From assembly GCF_003722355.1 (NCBI RefSeq), contig NZ_QWDD01000001.1, positions 1,922,001-1,986,000 of the forward strand: a stretch of DNA of 64,000 nt. The letters are read 5' to 3'. This document shows positions 57,409-64,000 of this stretch, in pieces; within the stretch, counting starts at the first letter, position 1; every line of letters starts with the position of its first letter. Origin of the DNA: Methylocystis hirsuta (GTDB taxonomy: Bacteria > Pseudomonadota > Alphaproteobacteria > Rhizobiales > Beijerinckiaceae). Both the position numbers and the translations under genes were made by a program. The notes under the pieces are model-generated. The model was not told the DNA's origin. It made no database searches and was given only the letters and a program-made list of their open reading frames with translations.

Positions 57409-57732
57409 ATGACCCTAGACAACATCAGCCGCAGTAACCGTCTTCTGCCGGCGGGCTTTTTCGGGGCCATCGCGCTCACGGCCATCGCCGTTGCGCCGGC
57501 GCATGCCGATAATGTCAGCCAATGCGCGCGATATGGCGCCGATTATGTCGCAGTCGCGGGGTCAAACGGTTGTGTTCGGCTCGGCGGTCACGTCCGCGTC
57601 TCTATGCCTCGTGCGCCCGTCGCCCCACTGGGTTACACGGATATGCGCCGGGACGGCATGCAGCATGCCGCCGCGCGTTCCTCGCTGCCGCCGATGGCGC
57701 CCTTCGGGTTGCACGACCTCTTCCCACGCTAA
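57409..57732 (+). CDS. Small secreted protein with porin N-terminal motif
   Basis: A 107-aa protein with a signal peptide (residues 1-33, …APAHA-D) followed by CARYGADYVAVAGSNGCVRL and GGHVRV. This resembles the plug-like N-terminal segment of Porin_2 family porins (CxxYGxGFxxxPGTDTCxxxGGxVR), including the two cysteines, yet there is no barrel; the rest is Met/Pro/Arg-rich. It may be a truncated porin or an independent mini-protein. An AT-rich 250-base stretch upstream probably holds its promoter. Confidence 0.55.
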   Translation: MTLDNISRSNRLLPAGFFGAIALTAIAVAPAHADNVSQCARYGADYVAVAGSNGCVRLGGHVRVSMPRAPVAPLGYTDMRRDGMQHAAARSSLPPMAPFGLHDLFPR

Positions 57733-57758
57733 CCATCGGGTCGGCGCCGGCTCCAATA

Positions 57759-59147
57759 TTATTGCGGAAGCACGCAGTCGGTGAAGGCGGCGTCGATCGA
57801 CTGCCCCCACCCGCCGTAATAGGCGTCCAAGCGCCGCTGGGCCAAGGTGCGTCCATCTTCGAGAATTGCTTCCAGCGGCGCAAGAAAAACGCTCTCATCG
57901 CGTCCTTTGGCGTCAAGGCGGGCGCGTTGGCGCAATCCGACCTTCGCCAGCGCAAGAACGTCGCGCCCGACGTCGCGCAGGCTGCGGCCCTCGATTCTTG
58001 CATCGAGCGCCAGACCGGGCACATCCGCGCGTAGCGCCTGACGCGCGGCGGCGCTCCACCCCTTCGTCAGTTCGCGCGCCTGATCGAGCCCGGCGGCGTC
58101 ATAGAACAGACCGGCGCACAGCGCGGGAAGGGCGGTGAAATGGGCGCGCGGGCCCGCGTCTGCGCCGCGCATTTCGAGATAGGTCTTTAACCTCACCTCC
58201 GGAAAGATCGTCGAGAGGTGATTGGCCCAGTCGGACATTGTGGCGCGCTCGCCAGGCAGTTGCTGAAGGCGGCCCTCCATCAGGTCCCGAAAGCTCGCTC
58301 CCGCCACGTCGTGATAGACGTCGCCGCGTTTGACGAAATACATCGGCACGTCGAGCGCATAGTCGACGTAGCGTTCGAAGCCGAAGCCGTCCTCGAAGGC
58401 GAAGGGCAGCATGCCGGTTCGGTCGGGATCGGTGTCGAGCCAAATATAGGACCGTTGCGACAGCCGGCCGGTCGGCTTGCCGTCGAGAAACGGCGAATTG
58501 GCGAACATCGCGGTGATGAGCGGCTGTAAAGCGAGGCCGACACGCGTTTTTTGAACCATGTCGGCCTCGTCGACGAAGTCGAGGTTGACCTGCACGGTCG
58601 CGGTGCGAAACATCATATCGAGCCCGAGCGCGCCAACTTTCGGCATGTAGGCTTGCATGATGGCGTAGCGCTGCTTGGGCATCATCGGCGTCTCCGAGCG
58701 CGACCACTTCGGACTGCAGCCAAGATCAAGGAACCGGACGCCCAGCGCTCGGGCCACGGGCGCAAGCGCCGCGAAATGCGCGTCAAGCTCGTCATGCGTG
58801 GCGTGAACGTCGGCCAGCGGCGCCCCGGAGAGTTCGAATTGTCCGCCGGGCTCGAGCGAAATCGCGCCGCCGCCATCGGACTGATAGAGGCCGATCAGCG
58901 CGTCCCGGTCGAGGATGGGGGCCCAGCCGAGCGAGTCGCGCAGGCCCTCGAGCAGCGCCCGCACGCCGCCCCGGCCTCCGGAGCCCTCATAGGGGACCGG
59001 CGAATCGTCGGCCGCATAGAAGGGGATCTTTTCGTGCTCCGTGCCGATAAGCAGCGGCGCGCCGCCAGTTTTGGAGCCGGCTTCGAGCCATTCGACCAAC
59101 ATGTTGCGCGACGTGATCGGCGTCGTGTCGGATACGTCGCGGGCCAT
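57759..59147 (-). CDS. gshA: Glutamate--cysteine ligase
   Basis: This ligase makes gamma-glutamylcysteine, the first step of glutathione. The 462-aa plant/alphaproteobacterial-type GCS has IGTEHEKIPFY, QSDGGGAISLEPGGQFELSG, CSPKWSRSETPMMPK, NLDFVDEADM and TYLEMRGADAGP. It is full length. It is convergent with the porin-motif gene. Confidence 0.95.
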   Translation of the reverse strand: MARDVSDTTPITSRNMLVEWLEAGSKTGGAPLLIGTEHEKIPFYAADDSPVPYEGSGGRGGVRALLEGLRDSLGWAPILDRDALIGLYQSDGGGAISLEPGGQFELSGAPLADVHATHDELDAHFAALAPVARALGVRFLDLGCSPKWSRSETPMMPKQRYAIMQAYMPKVGALGLDMMFRTATVQVNLDFVDEADMVQKTRVGLALQPLITAMFANSPFLDGKPTGRLSQRSYIWLDTDPDRTGMLPFAFEDGFGFERYVDYALDVPMYFVKRGDVYHDVAGASFRDLMEGRLQQLPGERATMSDWANHLSTIFPEVRLKTYLEMRGADAGPRAHFTALPALCAGLFYDAAGLDQARELTKGWSAAARQALRADVPGLALDARIEGRSLRDVGRDVLALAKVGLRQRARLDAKGRDESVFLAPLEAILEDGRTLAQRRLDAYYGGWGQSIDAAFTDCVLPQ

Positions 59148-59348
59148 CTACGGGGAATTTTCCGTGCTAGAGGAAGACGCGCGATTGCGGCGCGGGATGC
59201 GCCTCGCGGGTGAAGGAATCGCGCCGATGGATTGCAGGAAAGCGGGCGTTGCGCAAGCCTACCCCCGCGCCGGCTCGCCGGTGCGGCGCGCCGAAGGGCG
59301 TCCTGGGTTTAGAACTTCGCGGGCCGTGACGAGCTTGGCGGCCAGCCC

Positions 59349-60245
59349 TTAGCGCTTGCCGAACATCTGGCCGAGAATGCTTTCAAAGTCCGAGCGCGCG
59401 CCGGCGTTTTCGCCGCCGCTGCCGCGTCCGATCTGCAGCGTCTTCTTGATCTCTTCTATCGCCTGCTGAACCGACGCCTGATCCATGTCGTCGGGCAGGC
59501 CTTGAGAGCGCCCGGCGCCCGGGTCGAGGTCAAGCGGGCCGCCCATCGGTCCGCCGACAGGTCCACCCATGGGTCCGCCAAAGGGTCCGCCGTAAGGGTC
59601 GGGCGCGGGCCGGCGGCCGCCGCCGAGCAGCGCGCCCAGAATCGACCCCAGAAGTCCGCCAAGCAGGCCGCCGCCGCCAGTTGCGCCGCCAGCTGCGCCG
59701 CCTTGAGGCGTCGGCATCGGCGCGGGTTCGGGCTGCGAGGCCCGCCCGCCGCCGAGCATTTGCTCCAAAATGGAGCCGAGCGCGCCCGAGCTGACGAGCT
59801 GGCCGAGCACCCCGCCGAGGCCCCGGTTGCTCACATTTTTGAATAATCCGCCGATGAGCACGGATACCAGCACCGGTAGCAATTGCGAGAGGATGTCCGG
59901 ACGCAGCCCCGACTCGCGGGCCGCGACCTGCACGACTTGCCCAGCGGCCGCCGGCGAGCCGAAGAGATCGTCGAGCAGCTGTCGCGACTGGGCGAGAGAG
60001 TCCATGTCCTGCGCGGCGCCAGGGTCGTCGAAGGCGGCCGCGCGCAGAGGCGACGCGATATCGCCCAAGACCCTTTCGAACAGCAAGGGCTGTTCGGCGG
60101 CGTTGCTCAGGGCGACTTCGAGCGCGGGAGAGAGGGCTTTGATGGCGCGGTCCATCTGTTCGTCGGAGAGGCCGAAGCGCTGAGCGAGATTGGAGACCAA
60201 CTGGCCGCCTTGCGCGGACTGCAAAATCTCGTCGAGATAGGACAT
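59349..60245 (-). CDS. DUF937-domain protein with Gly-Pro repeats
   Basis: The roughly 298-aa protein has the DUF937 pattern at the N-terminus (LDEILQSAQGGQLVSNLAQRFGLS) and a second helical segment (LLPVLVSVLIGGLFKNVSNRG). A Gly-rich low-complexity region follows, with about five tandem GGPxGGP units (near residues 220-240), then a conserved C-terminal tail (SDFESILGQMFGKR). Function unknown. ATG 60245; the frame begins six codons earlier. Confidence 0.75.
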   Translation of the reverse strand: MSYLDEILQSAQGGQLVSNLAQRFGLSDEQMDRAIKALSPALEVALSNAAEQPLLFERVLGDIASPLRAAAFDDPGAAQDMDSLAQSRQLLDDLFGSPAAAGQVVQVAARESGLRPDILSQLLPVLVSVLIGGLFKNVSNRGLGGVLGQLVSSGALGSILEQMLGGGRASQPEPAPMPTPQGGAAGGATGGGGLLGGLLGSILGALLGGGRRPAPDPYGGPFGGPMGGPVGGPMGGPLDLDPGAGRSQGLPDDMDQASVQQAIEEIKKTLQIGRGSGGENAGARSDFESILGQMFGKR

Positions 60246-60423
60246 GCGCGCAGCTCCGTTCACGCGAGCCCGGAAGGCGAGCCCGCCGTCATGGTGTCAC
60301 ACTCCGGCGGTCGCGCCAATCGGCGGCGGAGCTGGAAACTTGTTGCGGCGCGCCGGCGTTAGCAACGCATTGACCGCGTTCGCCGAGGGGTCTCCCGCAG
60401 CGGATCGGCGCCGCGCCGGCGGC

Positions 60424-60452
60424 TTGACACCGTCGCGCATGCGCGACATTGC
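60424..60452 (+). promoter_or_regulatory. Candidate ispH promoter with palindrome
   Basis: TTGACA (60424-60429) is followed by a perfect 16-base palindrome GTCGCGCATGCGCGAC (60432-60447) within the spacer, then a weak -10-like CATTGC at 60447-60452. It lies about 95 bases upstream of ispH. GC-rich palindromes arise often here, so the regulatory role is tentative. Confidence 0.3.
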
Positions 60453-60542
60453 TTGCCGGCATTCAGCCGGGCGATCCGGATGGCCGCGTTTGGCGCTTGA
60501 GCGGCTCGCCGCCTCGGCGCCGCCTCTGCCAAAGGCGCGAAG

Positions 60543-61511
60543 ATGAACATTCACCCCCGACCGACAAAGCCGCCGCTCAAGATACTGCTTTGCTCGCCGC
60601 GGGGATTTTGCGCAGGCGTCGTGCGCGCGATCGACGCCGTCGAGCGGGCGCTGGCCAAGTTTGGCCCGCCCGTTTATGTGCGCCATGAGATCGTGCACAA
60701 TCGCTACGTCGTCGAATCGCTTAAGGCGAAGGGCGCGATTTTCGTCGAGGAGCTCGACGAAATCCCCAACACCAACGCGCCGGTGATCTTCTCGGCGCAC
60801 GGGGTCGCCAAATCAGTTTCGGCCGCAGCGGCGGGACGCGGACTCCTCGCCATCGACGCGACCTGCCCGCTCGTCACGAAAGTGCATCGAGAGGCGGAAA
60901 TTCACAGGCGGCGCGGCCGCCGGGTGTTGCTCGTCGGACATTCCGGCCATCCCGAGGTCGTGGGCACCATGGGACAGCTGCCGGACGGGGCGGTGGTGCT
61001 GGTCGAATCCGTGGAGGACATTGACCGGCTCAAACTCGATGACGAATCGAATCTGGCGTATGTGACGCAAACAACGCTGTCGCTCGACGACTCCCAGGAG
61101 ATCGTCAACGCGCTGATGCGGCGCTTTCCAAAGATCATTGGCCCGCACAAGGAAGACATCTGCTATGCGACCACGAACCGCCAGGCTGCGGTGAAGGAGG
61201 TCGCCCCGCATGTCGCGGCCGTGATCGTGGTCGGCTCGCCCAATTCGTCGAACTCGCAGCGGCTGCGCGAGGTGGCCGAGCGCGCTGGCGCGCCGGCGCA
61301 GCTCGTGCAGGGACGGGGCGAGATCGACTGGGAGATTTTTGGCAACATATCGTCGCTCGGCATCACCGCCGGCGCGTCCGCGCCCGAAGTTCTGGTTGAG
61401 GAAATCATGGACGCATTTGCCGAACGCTACGACATTGTCGTCGAAACCATCTCCAGCGCCGACGAGAACGTGTCCTTCCCGCTGCCCAAGGAGCTGCGGG
61501 CGATCGCCTGA
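60543..61511 (+). CDS. ispH: 4-hydroxy-3-methylbut-2-enyl diphosphate reductase IspH
   Basis: IspH makes IPP and DMAPP in the MEP pathway with a 4Fe-4S cluster. The 322-aa protein has the three ligand cysteines Cys23 (GFCAGV), Cys108 (DATCPL) and Cys207 (DICYAT), VHNRYVV, SAHGV (His86) and [11 protein letters not shown]. It starts an ispH-thrB-rnhA group. Confidence 0.96.
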   Translation: MNIHPRPTKPPLKILLCSPRGFCAGVVRAIDAVERALAKFGPPVYVRHEIVHNRYVVESLKAKGAIFVEELDEIPNTNAPVIFSAHGVAKSVSAAAAGRGLLAIDATCPLVTKVHREAEIHRRRGRRVLLVGHSGHPEVVGTMGQLPDGAVVLVESVEDIDRLKLDDESNLAYVTQTTLSLDDSQEIVNALMRRFPKIIGPHKEDICYATTNRQAAVKEVAPHVAAVIVVGSPNSSNSQRLREVAERAGAPAQLVQGRGEIDWEIFGNISSLGITAGASAPEVLVEEIMDAFAERYDIVVETISSADENVSFPLPKELRAIA

Positions 61512-61540
61512 GGGCGGCCCGCAGTGAACGGTCGGCGCCC

Positions 61541-62506
61541 ATGGCCGTCTACACGCTGGTTGACGACGAGGAGCTGATCGCTTTTCTCGCGACATACGAT
61601 CTCGGGCCGCTGCTCTCCTGCAAAGGCATCGCCGAGGGCGTCGAAAACTCCAACTATTATCTCCATACCGGCGCCGGCAGCTTCATCCTCACGCTTTACG
61701 AAAAGCGCGTCGCGGAAGCCGATCTGCCATTCTTCCTGAACCTCATGGAACATCTCGCGGCGCGGGGCGTGACCTGCCCGCTGCCGGTGAAAAACTGCGC
61801 CGGGCTCGCGCTGGGGCGCCTTGCCGGCCGCCCCGCCGTCATCGTCACTTTTCTGGACGGCTATTCGATCCACCATCCGGAAATCGCGCACTGCGCTGCG
61901 CTCGGCGCAAATCTCGCGCAACTACACCTCGCCGGCGCCGATTTCGCGCAGCGGCGCCGAAACGCGCTTTCTGTCGAGGGATGGCGGCCGCTTTTTTCGA
62001 CGTGCGCGTCCCGTGCGGAAGAGGTCGCGACGGGATTGCGCGCGCTCGTCGACGCGGAGCTCGATCATCTGGAGCGGAATTGGCCGCGGGACCTGCCGAG
62101 CGGCGTCATTCACGCCGATCTCTTCCCCGACAATGTTTTCTTTCTCGGCGAGCGCATCTCGGGGCTGATCGACTTCTATTTCGCCTGCACCGACGCCTAC
62201 GCCTACGATCTGGCGATCTGCCTGAACGCCTGGTGCTTTGACGCCGAGCATCGCTATCAACCGGACAAGGGCGCCGCGCTGCTCGACGCCTATCGGCGGA
62301 TTCGGCCGCTCTCCTCCGCCGAGATCGAGGCCTTTCCGACGCTCGCGCGCGGCGCCGCGCTGCGTTTTCTGCTCACCCGCTACGTCGACTGGCTCAACGT
62401 GCCGCCGGGCGCGCTGGTGCGTCCCAAGGATCCGCGCGAATATCTCGCCAAGCTCCGGTTTCACCAGTCCGCCGCCGATGCGCGCGTCTACGGAGTCGGT
62501 GCATGA
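61541..62506 (+). CDS. thrB: Homoserine kinase (APH-like ThrB)
   Basis: The 321-aa kinase phosphorylates homoserine toward threonine. It has the alphaproteobacterial ThrB opening ([19 protein letters not shown]), [15 protein letters not shown], the kinase loop [13 protein letters not shown] and [10 protein letters not shown]. It belongs to the APH/choline kinase fold, not the GHMP type. It overlaps rnhA by four bases. Confidence 0.94.
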   Translation: MAVYTLVDDEELIAFLATYDLGPLLSCKGIAEGVENSNYYLHTGAGSFILTLYEKRVAEADLPFFLNLMEHLAARGVTCPLPVKNCAGLALGRLAGRPAVIVTFLDGYSIHHPEIAHCAALGANLAQLHLAGADFAQRRRNALSVEGWRPLFSTCASRAEEVATGLRALVDAELDHLERNWPRDLPSGVIHADLFPDNVFFLGERISGLIDFYFACTDAYAYDLAICLNAWCFDAEHRYQPDKGAALLDAYRRIRPLSSAEIEAFPTLARGAALRFLLTRYVDWLNVPPGALVRPKDPREYLAKLRFHQSAADARVYGVGA

Positions 62507-62979
62507 CGCTCGGCGTCGAGATCTGGACCGACGGCGCCTGCTCGGGCAATCCGGGGCCGGGCGGCTGGGGCGCGATTCTCCGCTTTGGCGATCGCGAAAG
62601 AGAGATCAACGGCGGCGAGCCGCTCACCACCAATAATCGCATGGAGCTGATGGCGGCGATCATCGCGCTTGAAACGCTCACGCGTCCATGCGCGGTCGAT
62701 CTGCATACCGATTCGCAATATTTGCGCAGCGGTGTCACCTCATGGATCGCCGGATGGAAAGCGCGCGGCTGGCGCACCGCCGACCGAAAGCCGGTCAAGA
62801 ACGTCGATCTGTGGCAAAGGCTCGAAGCGGCGGCGGAGCGGCATGACGTCGACTGGCATTGGGTCAAAGGCCATTCGGGCCATGACATGAACGAGCGCGC
62901 CGACGAACTGGCGCGCGCCGGCATGGCGCCTTTCCTCCCCGGCAGACCGCCTGCAAGCGCGCGCTTTTCATCGAGATAG
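62503..62979 (+). CDS. rnhA: Ribonuclease HI
   Basis: RNase HI degrades RNA in RNA-DNA hybrids. The 158-aa enzyme has the catalytic residues Asp10 ([11 protein letters not shown]), Glu48 (NNRMELMA), Asp70 (LHTDSQYL), His124 (VKGHSGH) and Asp134 (ERADELA). It is fully conserved. Start ATG lies within the thrB stop. Confidence 0.97.
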   Translation: MTLGVEIWTDGACSGNPGPGGWGAILRFGDREREINGGEPLTTNNRMELMAAIIALETLTRPCAVDLHTDSQYLRSGVTSWIAGWKARGWRTADRKPVKNVDLWQRLEAAAERHDVDWHWVKGHSGHDMNERADELARAGMAPFLPGRPPASARFSSR

Positions 62980-63171
62980 CCTTGTCGAAGAGCGGGCGAA
63001 GCCTATTTCACAGTCGACCAGGACTCTTCTTCGCCTTTGGGGAGCGCGGCGCGGCCGCGTTCCCCATTTTTGTTCGCCATCATATTGACACGTCGCCACG
63101 CAAAAGGACCATGTGCAGTTACAGTATGCGCGTCTTCGCTGATTCTCTCTTCGATGGAGGGCAAGACGCCG

Positions 63172-64000
63172 ATGCATCTTCCCAAAAAATGGTGGATTGG
63201 ACTGCCTGTCCTTTTTGGACTGGCCTATTTTGCGCAGGGCGCGTTGACGCCTCGTCTAGAGGACGATCTGCGCGCTGCCATCTTGTCGCGAGTCGCACAG
63301 TCGCCTGACGCGATCGACAGGCCAGAGGTCCGCATCTCGGGCCGTGACGTCGTCCTCGCCGGCATTTCGCTGTCGCCTGATGTGAAAGCTCAGCTTCTGG
63401 CGGCGTTAGGCGTTGAAACGCCAGCGCGGCGCATCATTGACGCGACGCAGCCTCTCTCGCGCGCAACGCCCTTCGTGCTGCGACTCGAACGCCGCGGCGG
63501 CAAGGCCATGATCTCGGGCAACCTCCCGCCGACGGGCGCGCGCGAAAGGCTGCGCGCCGAGATCGCCGCCTTAGGCCTGGAAGTGTCGGACTCCGCCGCC
63601 TACGCCGACGGCGCGCCGCAATCCTTCCCCGATCTCGCGTCCTTCGCCGTGCGCCGCCTCGCCGAACTCGATCCCGCGACGACGACGATGACCGACGCGA
63701 CTCTGGCTGTTTCCGGCGAAGCGCGCAGCGCGGCCGATTACGAGAAGGCGCTCGCCGCGCTCAAGGCGTCGCCGTTTAAGAGCGCGGTAAAAGTTGAAGT
63801 ATCGCCGCCGCGTGTTTCTCCCTACGTGTTTTCAGCGGCGGCGCGCGACGGCGTCATCAGCCTCTCCGGCCACCTGCCGAGCGACGATCTGCGCAAACAG
63901 GTCATCGCTATGGCGGCCTCCGTGGGCGCCGGCGCCGCGGTCAGCGACGCGACCGAGCTTGGCGCCGGCGCGCCGGCCGGAGACTTCGCCGGAGCGCTTG
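63172..64000 (+). CDS. BON/OmpA-like exported protein, incomplete at the window end
   Basis: The open frame continues past the window end, giving at least 276 codons. It begins MHLPKKWWIGLPVLFGLAYF, a signal anchor, followed by repeats that resemble BON domains (ILSRVAQSPD…VRISGRDVVLAG, then GGKAMISGNLPP, DGVISLSGHLP). This layout is seen in OmpA-type proteins with N-terminal BON repeats and a C-terminal OmpA domain, which would lie outside. ATG 63172 has GGAGG at 63156-63160; ATG 63154 is another choice. Confidence 0.7.
   Translation, partial: MHLPKKWWIGLPVLFGLAYFAQGALTPRLEDDLRAAILSRVAQSPDAIDRPEVRISGRDVVLAGISLSPDVKAQLLAALGVETPARRIIDATQPLSRATPFVLRLERRGGKAMISGNLPPTGARERLRAEIAALGLEVSDSAAYADGAPQSFPDLASFAVRRLAELDPATTTMTDATLAVSGEARSAADYEKALAALKASPFKSAVKVEVSPPRVSPYVFSAAARDGVISLSGHLPSDDLRKQVIAMAASVGAGAAVSDATELGAGAPAGDFAGAL

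Overview
The window is GC-rich, gene-dense chromosomal DNA from an alphaproteobacterium. The likely group is Hyphomicrobiales (Rhizobiales), perhaps a Methylocystaceae- or Beijerinckiaceae-like lineage. This rests on gene order and protein style: an Omp25-like barrel, the ftsZ-lpxC-bamD-recN series, chorismate mutase/hisC/tyrC, glnB-glnA, rsmE next to gshA, a PHA-granule-region protein and a porin-like secreted protein. The exact taxon is inferred; no 16S rRNA gene is present.

Layout. 1-7.4 kb: outer-membrane barrel with a terminator, hrcA, priA, a small membrane protein, a type II NADH dehydrogenase, the RNase P RNA gene (rnpB) and a convergent GNAT gene whose stop codon overlaps the rnpB 3' end. 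7.6-29.4 kb: a division/cell-wall (dcw) cluster in the order rsmH-ftsL-ftsI-murE-murF-mraY-murD-ftsW-murG-murC, then an accessory island, then murB-(70-aa ORF)-ddlB-ftsQ-ftsA-ftsZ and a strong terminator. The genes overlap or nearly abut, so they are probably co-transcribed. The island (about 19.9-23.2 kb) splits murC from murB. It holds a zinc-ribbon gene, the remnant of a HigA-type antitoxin, a complete IS5/IS427-type element with a -1 frameshift site, a membrane protein gene and a ribbon-helix-helix/PIN toxin-antitoxin (TA) pair with its own promoter and operator.

29.5-39.9 kb: lpxC, a BamD homologue with no lipobox cysteine, an alpha/beta hydrolase, recN, an AT-richer two-TM orphan, and an aromatic amino acid group (chorismate mutase, hisC, tyrC) interrupted by a second PIN TA pair whose antitoxin has a DUF7662-like N-terminal domain. 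39.9-47.7 kb: PHA-region protein, extensin-like peptidase, pstS with a PHO-box-like site, glnA/glnB, a sulfurtransferase, a cysteine-cluster protein, a DUF3108 protein, a DUF1190-like protein and a 37-aa membrane peptide with its own ribosome site and terminator.

47.9-64 kb: a LuxR-type regulator with a degenerate receiver, a YdcF-like protein, ETF-ubiquinone oxidoreductase, a HlyD/ABC exporter operon, ubiA, rsmE, a porin-motif mini-protein, gshA, a DUF937 protein, ispH-thrB-rnhA, and the start of a BON-like membrane protein cut by the window end.

Most of the window is core metabolism, envelope biogenesis and division. The less ordinary material is the dcw island, the second TA pair, the 34.4-35.1 kb orphan, several very small proteins and the degenerate response regulator.
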